DNA from: Puteibacter caeruleilacunae
GTDB taxonomy: Bacteria > Bacteroidota > Bacteroidia > Bacteroidales > Prolixibacteraceae
NCBI GenBank assembly: GCA_005217565.1
Contig: SJCO01000004.1
Coordinates: forward strand, 372,001-436,000
DNA length: 64,000 bases
Direction: 5' to 3'
Shown here: positions 26,456 through 34,903 of the stretch, piece by piece
How positions within the stretch are numbered: the stretch's first letter is position 1
Layout of the letters: the number at the start of each line of letters is the position of its first letter
Position numbers and translations under genes: made by a program
The notes under the pieces: generated by a model
The model's input: the letters and a program-made list of their open reading frames with translations, nothing else
Told to the model about the DNA's origin: nothing
Databases searched by the model: none

Positions 26456-26603
26456 AGGTTGAAAACAGTAACCATTAAAAGGGAATCCGGTGTGATACCG
26501 GAGCTGCCCCCGCAGCTGTAATGTTCGAATAGTCTATAACACAAATCCACTGTTGTATTATGGGAAGGAAGTTATAGATGAACAGAGCCAGAAGACCTGC
26601 CTT
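26456..26603 (+). ncRNA. Cobalamin riboswitch upstream of btuFCD
   Basis: A second B12 aptamer: GGGAATCCGGTG with ACCGGAGCTG, CCGCAGCTGTAATG, the CCACTG side with TATGGGAAGG, and the B12 box GCCAGAAGACCTGCC (26587-26601), identical to the B12 box of the btuB riboswitch. It is about 95 nt upstream of the btuF ATG. A hairpin at 26667-26691 just before the start codon may be its translational switch. Confidence 0.95.
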
Positions 26604-26666
26604 CAGCAAATAAATATTCGTTGTTTTCGGGGAGAAAAAAGCGAGTACATCTAATGTATTCCTTCT

Positions 26667-26691
26667 AACTCCTCCTTAATTATTAGGAGTT
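26667..26691 (+). promoter_or_regulatory. Hairpin directly before the btuF start codon
   Basis: Perfect 7-bp stem AACTCCT/AGGAGTT (26667-26673 with 26685-26691), loop of 11 bases, ending 5 nt before the ATG at 26697. The AGGAG in its 3' arm resembles a Shine-Dalgarno sequence, so the hairpin would hide the ribosome site. It has no T-run, so it is not an intrinsic terminator. A role as riboswitch expression platform is inferred. Confidence 0.5.
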
Positions 26692-26696
26692 GAATT

Positions 26697-27839
26697 ATGA
26701 AATTCGTTAAAGTATTATGTCTGCTCTTGTTAGTCATAAGCGCATGTACTAATAAACAAGGAACAAAAGCAGTAGTATATAGTGAGAATAGTAATGCTTT
26801 GGAAATAAAGCATGCTCAATTATTCAGTGTTAAGCAGCATCTTGGATATCAATTACTGGAACTAACAAATCCATGGATTGAAGGACAATATATGGGACGC
26901 TATCTGTTGGTTCCAAGAGATAAGAAAGCACCATTAGATCTTCCTCAAGACATTCAGGTGGTAAAAATCCCCGTACAGAAAGTAGCTAGCATGTCGAATA
27001 CCAATATTGGTTTTTTAGATATCCTTGGATCTACCAATGTAATATGTGCAACAACTATACCCAATAGCGTATATCATCAAGAGGTTTGGAAACGCTACAA
27101 CAATGGTGAGGTGAAAGATCTTGGTAACGATTTAAAACCAGATACTGAAAGATTAGTAGCATGTGAACCTGAGATTCTTCTAAAGAGTGGTTACAATCAG
27201 AGTCTGACTCAAGATCAACAGCTAAAAGCTACAGGGATCCCATTGGTTTATAACATTGAATGGATGGAACAATCAGTTCTTGCAAGAGCCGAATGGGTGA
27301 AGGTTCTCGGATTACTTGTGGGCAAAGAAAAAGAAGCAATAAAAGTGTTCGACAAAATATGCAACGATTATAACAACTACATTCAACTTGCGAAACAGGT
27401 CAAAGAAAAGCCTAAAACCATGTTGGGTTCCAATTATAAAGGAACATGGTACATTGCAGGAAACGAGAGTTATACATCACGGCTGGTTCGTCAGGCAGGA
27501 GGAGCATATAATATCCCAGGCGACAAAAGTCAGGGAAGTATTCCTGTAGGATTTGAAAATGTAGTTGAATATATGGCAGATGCCAATTTCTGGTTAGATG
27601 CAAAAACACAATCTATTACAGAATTAACGTCACAAGACGAACGCTATGAACTTTTCAACTGTGTAAAAACCGGCAATGTTTATAATCGTATGAATAGGGT
27701 AAATGAACGTTATGCTAATGACTACTATGAAAGTGGTGTAGTTAGACCTGATCTTATATTGGCCGACTTCATCAAAATTATTCATCCAGAACTTTTACCT
27801 GAATATTCACTATATTACCACAAAAAATTAAGCAAGTGA
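26697..27839 (+). CDS. btuF: Vitamin B12 ABC transporter substrate-binding lipoprotein
   Basis: A 380-residue periplasmic lipoprotein with a signal peptide ending VISAC (lipidated Cys17). The mature part has the BtuF/FepB fold: VPVQ-type strand PVQKVASMSNTNIGFLDILG, EPEILLKSG, GIPLVYNIEWMEQSVLARAEWVK, and a C-terminal lobe with RPDLILADFIKIIHPEL. It binds corrinoid released through BtuB and delivers it to BtuCD. It is the first gene after the cobalamin riboswitch and overlaps btuC by 4 bp (GTGA). Iron-siderophore binding proteins look similar; the riboswitch decides for B12. Confidence 0.92.
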   Translation: MKFVKVLCLLLLVISACTNKQGTKAVVYSENSNALEIKHAQLFSVKQHLGYQLLELTNPWIEGQYMGRYLLVPRDKKAPLDLPQDIQVVKIPVQKVASMSNTNIGFLDILGSTNVICATTIPNSVYHQEVWKRYNNGEVKDLGNDLKPDTERLVACEPEILLKSGYNQSLTQDQQLKATGIPLVYNIEWMEQSVLARAEWVKVLGLLVGKEKEAIKVFDKICNDYNNYIQLAKQVKEKPKTMLGSNYKGTWYIAGNESYTSRLVRQAGGAYNIPGDKSQGSIPVGFENVVEYMADANFWLDAKTQSITELTSQDERYELFNCVKTGNVYNRMNRVNERYANDYYESGVVRPDLILADFIKIIHPELLPEYSLYYHKKLSK

Positions 27840-28882
27840 TCAATAAACATCGCCATATAATCTGCATAATAGCCCTGTTTATTGCATGTCTGTTCTTTCT
27901 GATAGTCGACGTATTGGTAGGAAGTGTTCACATCCCTCTATCAACGATAAAAGCTGTTGCACTAGGTCAGGAAGTTAATACAGGCATCGAATACATTCTT
28001 TTCAATTTTAGAATGCCCAAAGCCATTACAGCCATTTGCTGTGGTGCAGGATTATCGGTAGCCGGTCTTCTTATGCAGACGATGTTCCGAAATCCATTAG
28101 CCGGGCCCTACGTATTAGGGATAAGTTCCGGAGCAAGTCTTGGTGTTGCACTCTTCATTCTGGCTGCACATGTTGTATCAGGTAGTATTGTAGGGATCTT
28201 CTCAGGCATGCTAGGCAATTGGTCGCTTGTAATCTTTGCAATCGCAGGTTCATCACTCATTATGCTCCTGGTTATTCTGTTATCCTATAAAGTCCGGGAC
28301 TCAGTCTCACTTTTAATTGTAGGAATCATGTTTGGTAGTATTACAGGAGCCGTGGTAAACGTACTGCAATACTTCAGTGATCCTGTTAGTGTGCAAAGTT
28401 TCGTAATATGGACCTTTGGTAGTCTGTCAGGAGTTACATGGGACAAGCTTTATATATTGGTACCGCTGGTATCAATAGGTTTATTATTGGCAATGTATTT
28501 ACTAAAACCTCTAAATGCACTCTTGCTCGGAGAAAATCAAGCGCGACTCATTGGTATTAATGTAAAACGTTTGCGTCTGCTGATCATTATTTCAACCTGT
28601 ATCATGGCAGGTACACTTACAGCTTTTACAGGGCCAATTGCATTTATTGGAATTGCAGTACCACATATGGTTCGTTCAATTTTTAAAACATCCGATCACA
28701 AGATATTAATCCCGGGAGTTATTCTTGTGGGTTCAATACTAATGTTAATCTGTGATATCATTTCCCAATTACCTGGAATGGACAGTACACTTCCAATTAA
28801 TTCGGTGACTGCCATATTTGGGGCTCCTGTTGTTATTTGGGTGATCATTAAAAGTAGAAATGTAAAAGCATCTTTTAATTAG
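27836..28882 (+). CDS. btuC: Vitamin B12 ABC transporter permease
   Basis: A 348-residue FecCD-family permease with about ten membrane helices. Characteristic segments: the helix-1 to helix-2 region with FRMPKAITAICCGAGLSVAGLLMQTMFRNPLAGPYVLG (read as consecutive short motifs), LLGENQARLIGINVKRLR, and the coupling loop GPIAFIGIAVPHMVRSIF. Two copies form the transmembrane pore with two BtuD subunits. The GTG start overlaps the btuF stop in GTGA, a sign of translational coupling, and btuD follows 5 bp later. Confidence 0.92.
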   Translation: MINKHRHIICIIALFIACLFFLIVDVLVGSVHIPLSTIKAVALGQEVNTGIEYILFNFRMPKAITAICCGAGLSVAGLLMQTMFRNPLAGPYVLGISSGASLGVALFILAAHVVSGSIVGIFSGMLGNWSLVIFAIAGSSLIMLLVILLSYKVRDSVSLLIVGIMFGSITGAVVNVLQYFSDPVSVQSFVIWTFGSLSGVTWDKLYILVPLVSIGLLLAMYLLKPLNALLLGENQARLIGINVKRLRLLIIISTCIMAGTLTAFTGPIAFIGIAVPHMVRSIFKTSDHKILIPGVILVGSILMLICDIISQLPGMDSTLPINSVTAIFGAPVVIWVIIKSRNVKASFN

Positions 28883-28887
28883 TAATC

Positions 28888-29901
28888 ATGAATTCTCAAC
28901 GTAACATCATATTACAATCACAGGATCTATCAATTGGGTATGATCAGCCAGGTAATAAGAAAACACTTATTGAGCACCTGAATTTATCGATATATGAAGG
29001 TCAGTTGGTATGTCTTTTGGGCCCCAATGGATGCGGTAAGTCTACCTTAATGCGAACCATGTCTGGCTTACAGCGGGCACTTGCAGGAAAAACCTTAATC
29101 AAAGGAAAAGCTGTAAAAGAACATGACTTCCAGGAAATGTCGAAACTACTTAGTTTTGTTTTATCTGACGGTTTAGGGGTAGGTAATCTAACAGTTTGGC
29201 AACTGGCATCATTTGGTCGCTATCCATACAACAATTGGTTTGGTAAGATGAGCTCAGAAGACCGCGAGATCATCCGACGCTCACTTGAACAAGTGAACAT
29301 TCTGCATCTGGCAGACAGAGATATTACACAGCTGAGTGATGGAGAGAAGCAAAGAGCAATGATTGCCAAAGCACTGGTACAAGACACCCCCATTGTATTG
29401 TTAGATGAACCTACAGCCCATCTTGATTTGTCGAACCGTGTGGAGATTATGAGACTATTGCGTCATCTTGCCCGAGAAACAGGTAAAGCGATCCTACTTT
29501 CTACTCATGAACTGGATTTAGCGCTTCAAGCAGCTGATGTGATATGGTTACTTAATGAACACCATCAAATGAACATTGGAACACCCGAAGACCTGGTACT
29601 TACAGGCAAATTTGAAGAAGCGTTCCATGGTAACTCGTTTGAATTTGACTTAAATACAGGTAATTTTCGTCTAAACCATTCTCAGCACAATATAAAAATA
29701 CACTTACAGGCATCAGGAATTACTCATTTTTGGACAAAAAGAGCACTTGAAAGAGAAGGATTTCTAGTAACAGCAACTGATGACAGCGATCTTACGGTAG
29801 AATATAATGCCACAGAAAAATGTTGGAAGATATCGCGAGACAACCATTTACAGGATGTTAATTCAATTGGAGAACTCATACAATTAATTCGGTCAATTTA
29901 A
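28888..29901 (+). CDS. btuD: Vitamin B12 ABC transporter ATP-binding protein
   Basis: A 337-residue ABC ATPase. Walker A GPNGCGKST (45-53), Q-loop region, signature LSDGEKQRAMIAKAL (with Asp instead of the usual Gly in LSGGE, as in many FecE/BtuD relatives), Walker B VLLDEPTAHLD and the H-loop LLSTHELDL. Residues beyond about 255 form an extra ~80-residue C-terminal domain (for example THFWTKRALEREGFLVTA) not present in E. coli BtuD, which may be regulatory. It is the last gene of btuFCD and is followed by a 13-bp hairpin. Confidence 0.9.
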   Translation: MNSQRNIILQSQDLSIGYDQPGNKKTLIEHLNLSIYEGQLVCLLGPNGCGKSTLMRTMSGLQRALAGKTLIKGKAVKEHDFQEMSKLLSFVLSDGLGVGNLTVWQLASFGRYPYNNWFGKMSSEDREIIRRSLEQVNILHLADRDITQLSDGEKQRAMIAKALVQDTPIVLLDEPTAHLDLSNRVEIMRLLRHLARETGKAILLSTHELDLALQAADVIWLLNEHHQMNIGTPEDLVLTGKFEEAFHGNSFEFDLNTGNFRLNHSQHNIKIHLQASGITHFWTKRALEREGFLVTATDDSDLTVEYNATEKCWKISRDNHLQDVNSIGELIQLIRSI

Positions 29902-29910
29902 GAAAAAGCT

Positions 29911-29951
29911 AAATACATGTAAACAAAAGGTTACATTATTTACATGTATTT
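29911..29951 (+). terminator. Hairpin after btuD
   Basis: Perfect 13-bp stem AAATACATGTAAA/TTTACATGTATTT (29911-29923 with 29939-29951), loop of 15 bases, followed by TTGTAACATCTTTATTT rather than a clean T-run. Probably the 3' end of the btuFCD transcript; the AT-rich symmetrical sequence could alternatively be a protein-binding site. Confidence 0.5.
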
Positions 29952-30080
29952 TGTAACATCTTTATTTCTGCTTTTTCGTGTTGGATTTTTACTCAAAAAG
30001 TTTTTGATTTACATATCTGTTATTGTTAACAGAGATAAAAAAAGATATGAGTATTGATCTGTTTTATTATTCGATCTAAC

Positions 30081-30284
30081 ATGAAAAACAAGAAGGCCTC
30101 GAGTAGGAGTTTTGGGAACGAATTTGAAGATAAGATGCCCAAATCAGCTTCCAAGGGAAGAACATCGAGAGAAAAAAAATCAAGCAAAAGAAGAATGTCT
30201 ATTTATGACGATTTTGATGAAGATCTAGGTGATCTTGATCTTAGTAGTTTTGATTTAGATGATAATCCATACGACGATTATTAG
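30081..30284 (+). CDS. Small protein with basic first half and acidic tail, unknown
   Basis: A 67-residue protein from the ATG at 30081 (the frame is open from 30054). The first ~40 residues are Lys/Arg/Ser-rich (KNKKASSRSFG, SREKKSSKRRMSIYDD) and the last ~25 are very acidic (FDEDLGDLDLSSFDLDDNPYDDY). No family is recognised. The split charge suggests a small disordered nucleic-acid- or ribosome-binding protein. Support for it being real: it is isolated, has a clear leader, and is followed 27 bp later by a strong terminator (30311-30336). Confidence 0.6.
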   Translation: MKNKKASSRSFGNEFEDKMPKSASKGRTSREKKSSKRRMSIYDDFDEDLGDLDLSSFDLDDNPYDDY

Positions 30285-30310
30285 AGTAACTAAACTGAAA
30301 AAATTGAACG

Positions 30311-30336
30311 ACCGGAATACTACATTCCGGTTTTTT
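30311..30336 (+). terminator. Terminator after the small acidic/basic protein gene
   Basis: Perfect 8-bp stem ACCGGAAT/ATTCCGGT (30311-30318 with 30324-30331), 5-base loop, six T residues. Confidence 0.85.
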
Positions 30337-30348
30337 ATTGTCAGTATG

Positions 30349-30993
30349 TTACCCTATCAAATTAGGTTTATTTATTAACAGCAGTAATAAGGTGATCATC
30401 ACAAACGCAATAACTCCTGCGCCTGCAATTTTATTAAACCACCATAAAACCCTCAAGTTCATTTTATGACGGAACATATTCACCAATGAAGTAAGCAACA
30501 ACCACCATGAGGCTGCCCCCACAAATATTCCAAAGATGATAATTGAAGCATCCAAAGGTTCGGAAATCTTCATTACAATTCCTGATCCTGCAAATACGGC
30601 AAGAAAGACAAATATTGCCAATGGATTGGAGAAGGTAACAATGAATGTCGACAACATATCCTGGAAATATGAAGATCCTTTGCGGCGATATTTCCTAATT
30701 TCAGTGACTGGATTTGTTCTGAAGATATGTATTCCTAAGGCCAAAAGGACAAAACCTCCGACCAATTGAAATTCCATCTGAAACTGACGGATAAAGTTGA
30801 TGATATAGGTCAAACTGAAACCAGATATTACTGCGTACAAGCTATCAGAAAAAGCAGCTCCAAGACCTGAGTAAAATCCCGATCGCCAGCTCTTGTTAAC
30901 TGTACGCTGTACACACAACACCCCTATTGGACCTAAGGGGATTGATACTGCAAAACCTATAATAATTCCTTTAAAGAGATACCAAATATCCAT
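30349..30993 (-). CDS. LysE family transporter
   Basis: About 214 residues from the ATG at 30993 (the frame can start at 31026). Six hydrophobic helices and the LysE/RhtB N-terminal motif: FKGIIIGFAVSIPLGPIGVLCVQRTVNKSWRSGFYSGLGAAFSD, with the conserved (S/T)PGP-like SIPLGPIG and the GxGxAxGD-type GLGAAFSDSLYA. The family exports amino acids or related metabolites at the inner membrane; the substrate is unknown. It is a single minus-strand gene, divergent from the gene at 31088. Confidence 0.85.
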   Translation of the reverse strand: MDIWYLFKGIIIGFAVSIPLGPIGVLCVQRTVNKSWRSGFYSGLGAAFSDSLYAVISGFSLTYIINFIRQFQMEFQLVGGFVLLALGIHIFRTNPVTEIRKYRRKGSSYFQDMLSTFIVTFSNPLAIFVFLAVFAGSGIVMKISEPLDASIIIFGIFVGAASWWLLLTSLVNMFRHKMNLRVLWWFNKIAGAGVIAFVMITLLLLLINKPNLIG

Positions 30994-31087
30994 GCTGCAA
31001 AAATACAGCTTTGTTGGAATATACACACAATTTATGATTAATATTACTATTTTTAATCACTTATTCACGACTAAAAATATAGAAACT

Positions 31088-31621
31088 ATGACTGAGTTAA
31101 CTATTGGAACAAGAGTCGAGCATGACCGATACGGAGAAGGTATTATTAGTAGAACAGGAATTACCACTTATGAAATATTTTTTGAACGAGGAGGCAAAGT
31201 TGAGCTTTCAAAGAACAATGAAGACTTACAAGTCAAGGAATTAAATACCGACAGAGAACCAAGTAATGGTCTGTCGCTTCAAGAGGTTCAAGAAGCTTTA
31301 TCTTTTGTTCTTGATCAGTATGGAGCACTGCAGGAAGATATCCCAATGGGTGAAAAATGGAATGATGGAATCATGACTTTGCAGCCAGGAAATCCAGATT
31401 TAAAACCTAAAGAAATTCCTGTAGAAGTATTCTTTCACAAAATCATTATGGTAAGAGATCGTTTACGCGTGTTAGAACAAAATATCAATAGCCATAGTAA
31501 ATTGTCGGACGAAGATAAAATTCAATTACAAAGCTATATCACAAGAATATATGGTAGTCTGACTACATTTAATGTGCTTTTCTCAGAAAAAGAACACTTC
31601 TTTAAAGGAGTAAAAAAATAA
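31088..31621 (+). CDS. Conserved hypothetical protein with KOW/UvrD-tail-like N-terminus
   Basis: 177 residues from the ATG at 31088; the frame is open further upstream to 30893 but that part is antisense to the LysE gene. The first 55 residues (TIGTRVEHDRYGEGIISRTG, YEIFFERGGKVELSKN) look like the small beta-barrel found at the end of UvrD/PcrA helicases and in CarD-like proteins (GxxVxHxxFGxGxV pattern). The remainder is helical with no recognisable motif. It starts a plus-strand run with the esterase, Nudix and aminopeptidase genes (10 bp before the esterase). Function unknown; an RNA polymerase or nucleic-acid contact is conceivable from the barrel motif. Confidence 0.6.
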   Translation: MTELTIGTRVEHDRYGEGIISRTGITTYEIFFERGGKVELSKNNEDLQVKELNTDREPSNGLSLQEVQEALSFVLDQYGALQEDIPMGEKWNDGIMTLQPGNPDLKPKEIPVEVFFHKIIMVRDRLRVLEQNINSHSKLSDEDKIQLQSYITRIYGSLTTFNVLFSEKEHFFKGVKK

Positions 31622-31631
31622 AATAAATCAA

Positions 31632-32519
31632 ATGAAACGAATATCACTCGTACTTTTTATAGCCATGACATCATTACAGACCATTTGTGCACAATCACTA
31701 AAGGTAGATCTTAAATACAATATTAAGCCACAAGACAATGGACTTAAAGTTGAAGAATCATATAAGGATAAAGACCATGTGATTAATATCTCTGAAGCAA
31801 AAATGTATGTATATCTTCCTGAAGAGGAAAAGAATAAACATGCAGCAGTAGTTATTTGTCCCGGAGGAGGATATGCATTGGAAGCCATAAATCACGAAGG
31901 TCATGATTTTGCAAAGTTTCTTCAAGCAAGAGGAATTGCTGCTATTGTATTAAAATACCGCCTGCCTAATGGTCATCATGATATTCCTTTGCACGATGCT
32001 AGTACTGCTATTCAAACGGTACGTAATCATGCAAAAGAATGGAATATAGATAATAATAAAATTGGGATTGCAGGCTTTTCTGCCGGAGGTCACCTTGCAT
32101 CAACTGCAGCAACACATTTCAAGAAGTTTGAGAATAAAGAGAATGATGCACGACCTGATTTTCAAATTCTATTATATCCAGTGATATCATTTCAGGAAGA
32201 CATCACCCACAAAGGAAGTCGCAACAACTTACTGGGAAAAAGCTTGAATAAAGAAATGATTGATCTATACTCCAATGAGATGCAGGTTAACGAGAATACA
32301 CCACCAACTTTTCTGGTTCATGCACAAGATGACAATGCAGTTCCTGCCGAAAATAGTATTCGATACTACCAAGCGTTGAAAAAACACAATGTGAGTTGTG
32401 AAATGCATATCTTCCCACATGGCGGACATGGATTTGGTATGAGAGATATTAAATTACCAGTAACACAATGGCCACAAATGGCTTATCAATGGATAAACGG
32501 AATTTTAGATGAACTATAG
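31632..32519 (+). CDS. Secreted alpha/beta-hydrolase (acetyl-xylan-esterase-like)
   Basis: A 295-residue protein with a signal peptide ending TICAQ (cleavage near residue 20). Catalytic elements: oxyanion HGGG-like ICPGGGYALEA (76-86), nucleophile Ser150 in GFSAGGH, an Asp in VHAQDDNAVP and a His in FPHGGHGFGM. It belongs to the BD-FAE/Axe group that deacetylates or deferuloylates plant and algal polysaccharides in the periplasm. It overlaps the Nudix gene by 11 bp. Confidence 0.82.
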   Translation: MKRISLVLFIAMTSLQTICAQSLKVDLKYNIKPQDNGLKVEESYKDKDHVINISEAKMYVYLPEEEKNKHAAVVICPGGGYALEAINHEGHDFAKFLQARGIAAIVLKYRLPNGHHDIPLHDASTAIQTVRNHAKEWNIDNNKIGIAGFSAGGHLASTAATHFKKFENKENDARPDFQILLYPVISFQEDITHKGSRNNLLGKSLNKEMIDLYSNEMQVNENTPPTFLVHAQDDNAVPAENSIRYYQALKKHNVSCEMHIFPHGGHGFGMRDIKLPVTQWPQMAYQWINGILDEL

Positions 32520-33048
32520 TCAAACACACCCCAGAAATGTAATAAAGTATTGTCCGAAATGTGGATCAACAGCATTCAACTGGCGAGAAGACTTTTCCTT
32601 TCATTGTGAGCAATGTAAGTTTAAGTTATTCATCAATTCCTCATCTGCTGTAGCTGCAATCATTGTTAACGGACAAGGAGAGATTCTTTTCAGTAGGCGT
32701 GCAATCAATCCACACAAAGGGATGCTTGATCTTCCTGGTGGATTTATTGATCCTGGAGAAAATGCAGAAAATGCATTAACCAGAGAGATCAAAGAAGAAC
32801 TGGGTAGTGAAGTTACAAGCTACAAATACATTGGTTCATTTCCGAATGTTTATCCATATGGAGGAATAAACTATTATACCCTTGATATGGTATATTTGTG
32901 CACTTTAGAACGATACGATAATCTAGTTGCAATGGATGATATTTCAGCAATCGAGTTTATTGATCCTGTTACAATGGATATCAATGAACTGGGAGCTGAA
33001 TCCATGAAGAATATTATAACATTTTACAATAATGAATACAACAAATAA
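32509..33048 (+). CDS. Nudix hydrolase with zinc-ribbon N-terminus
   Basis: A 179-residue protein. The N-terminus has two CxxC pairs (Cys15/Cys18 and Cys33/Cys36) that form a zinc ribbon, as in NudC-like hydrolases, and the Nudix box runs from GGFIDPGENAENAL to TREIKEELG (77-99, pattern G-x5-E-x7-REUxEExGU). Such enzymes cleave nucleoside diphosphates linked to other groups, for example NADH, ADP-ribose or sugar nucleotides; the substrate is unknown. The start overlaps the esterase stop by 11 bp and its end overlaps the aminopeptidase start by 17 bp, indicating tight coupling. Confidence 0.88.
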   Translation: MNYSQTHPRNVIKYCPKCGSTAFNWREDFSFHCEQCKFKLFINSSSAVAAIIVNGQGEILFSRRAINPHKGMLDLPGGFIDPGENAENALTREIKEELGSEVTSYKYIGSFPNVYPYGGINYYTLDMVYLCTLERYDNLVAMDDISAIEFIDPVTMDINELGAESMKNIITFYNNEYNK

Positions 33049-34813
33049 CATCGTCGCTCGTATTGATCAGCTTAGAACAATCATGAGAGCACGTAATATC
33101 GGTGCTGTGCTAATAAATGGTGCCGATCCTCATCTAAGTGAGTATGTCTCTGAACGCTATGAAACGAGAGCATTTATTAGCGGATTTACAGGATCTGCTG
33201 GACTTGTAGTTGTTACTCTTGAACAAGCAGGTTTATGGACCGACTCTCGCTACTTTATTCAAGCGGAGCAGCAACTTCAGGGAACAGGAATTGAGCTTTT
33301 TAAAATGCGTATGCCTGGTACTCCTGATCCTGAATCATGGGTGGCAGAACAAATAAATAGTGATCAGAAAATTGCGATCGATGGCAAGTGCTTATCATTA
33401 AATGCTTATCGCAAACTACAAGAAGCCACATCAAGTGAGATTATTGATGCAGATCTTCTTGAAGAAGTATGGATTGATCGACCATCGATGCCGCAACAAA
33501 AAGCATTCGAACTATCAATTGAATACTGCGGAGAATCACGAAAAAGTAAGATTGAGCGTATCCAGAAGACACTCATTGAGAAGAATGCTTCATGTCAGAT
33601 CATCTCTGCACTTGATGAAATTGCCTGGACTTTCAATCTAAGGGGAACAGATATTCAATTTAATCCTGTTTGGATTGCTTATGCTGTTGTTGGACAGCAA
33701 GCAACCTATCTATTCTGTGAAGATGCAAAACTTGACGATCAACTTAAGACAGAGCTTACTGAAGAAGGAATAACAATTCTTCCATATGAGCAGATTTATA
33801 CAACCGATTGGATTCCTGAGGAGATAAAATCCTTCTACATTGATCCAGATCGTACGAATTATAGCGTATATAGAACAATTCAAAGCGATTACACAGTTAT
33901 CGAAGGGATCTCACAGCCATGTCTGTTTAAAGCACAAAAAAATGAAGTAGAAATTAGCAATTTCCATAAAGCAATGGCAAAAGATGGAGCTGCTTTGGTT
34001 AACTTCATGTATTGGCTACAAAAGCAGATGCAACAGGATGATTCGATCAGCGAATATGATGTTCGTCTTCAGCTTCAAAAGTTCAGAGCAGAACAGGACA
34101 ACTACCAGGGAGAAAGCTTCTATCCTATTGTTGGATATGCAGGCAACGGAGCCATCGTGCATTACCATGTAGAAGAATCAAGTGCTGCAACCATACAAAA
34201 CAAAGGATTGCTGCTTATTGATTCAGGAGGTCAATACCTTCAAGGAACCACTGATATTACGCGCACCTTTGCCGTTGGTCCTGTTAGCGATGAAGAGAAA
34301 CACCATTTTACGTTGGTTCTAAAAGGCATGATCAGCTTGACACAAGCTCAGTTTCCTGAGAACACCAAAGGATATCATATTGATATACTAGCCAGACAGG
34401 CATTGTGGCAAAATCAGCTCAACTATGGGCACGGTACCGGACATGGTATTGGGCATTTCCTAAATGTACATGAGGGGCCGATGAGTATCCGTCAAGAGTT
34501 TAATGAGCATACACTAAAACCAGGTATGGTTATGTCGAATGAGCCAGGATTCTACAAGGAAGGAGCATATGGAATTCGCATAGAGAATGTCATTGCATGT
34601 AAAGAAAATGGCAGTAGCGATTATGGTAATTTCCTTGCCTTCGACACACTCACACTATGTCCGATTGATCTTACATGTATTCAGCAAGAATTATTAAGTA
34701 AATCAGAGATTCAATGGCTAAATGAGTACCATAAAAAAGTATACGATACACTGAATCCACTCCTGGAGCAAGAGCAAAAGGAATTTCTTTCTGAGTTAAC
34801 AAAAGCAATATAA
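33032..34813 (+). CDS. pepP: Xaa-Pro aminopeptidase (M24 family)
   Basis: A 593-residue protein with two creatinase-like N-terminal domains followed by the M24 metallopeptidase domain. Metal ligands: Asp in LLIDSGGQY and Asp in TTDITRTF, His in GHGTGHGIGHFLNVHEGP, Glu in SNEPGFYKEGAYG and Glu in IRIENV. The length and double N-terminal domain resemble the long eukaryotic-type APP1 aminopeptidase also found in Bacteroidota. It removes N-terminal residues before proline in the cytoplasm. It overlaps the Nudix gene and is followed by a terminator. Confidence 0.92.
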   Translation: MNTTNNIVARIDQLRTIMRARNIGAVLINGADPHLSEYVSERYETRAFISGFTGSAGLVVVTLEQAGLWTDSRYFIQAEQQLQGTGIELFKMRMPGTPDPESWVAEQINSDQKIAIDGKCLSLNAYRKLQEATSSEIIDADLLEEVWIDRPSMPQQKAFELSIEYCGESRKSKIERIQKTLIEKNASCQIISALDEIAWTFNLRGTDIQFNPVWIAYAVVGQQATYLFCEDAKLDDQLKTELTEEGITILPYEQIYTTDWIPEEIKSFYIDPDRTNYSVYRTIQSDYTVIEGISQPCLFKAQKNEVEISNFHKAMAKDGAALVNFMYWLQKQMQQDDSISEYDVRLQLQKFRAEQDNYQGESFYPIVGYAGNGAIVHYHVEESSAATIQNKGLLLIDSGGQYLQGTTDITRTFAVGPVSDEEKHHFTLVLKGMISLTQAQFPENTKGYHIDILARQALWQNQLNYGHGTGHGIGHFLNVHEGPMSIRQEFNEHTLKPGMVMSNEPGFYKEGAYGIRIENVIACKENGSSDYGNFLAFDTLTLCPIDLTCIQQELLSKSEIQWLNEYHKKVYDTLNPLLEQEQKEFLSELTKAI

Positions 34814-34819
34814 TAAATC

Positions 34820-34857
34820 CAGGAGTCTTAAAATTCTATTTTTAAGGCTCCTGTTTT
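34820..34857 (+). terminator. Terminator after pepP
   Basis: Stem CAGGAG-T-CTTAAA with TTTAAG-G-CTCCTG (34820-34833 with 34840-34853, one G-T pair), followed by TTTT. Confidence 0.75.
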
Positions 34858-34903
34858 CAAACAATTTTGCCCCAACAGACTTATTATATCAGAATACACG
34901 GTT

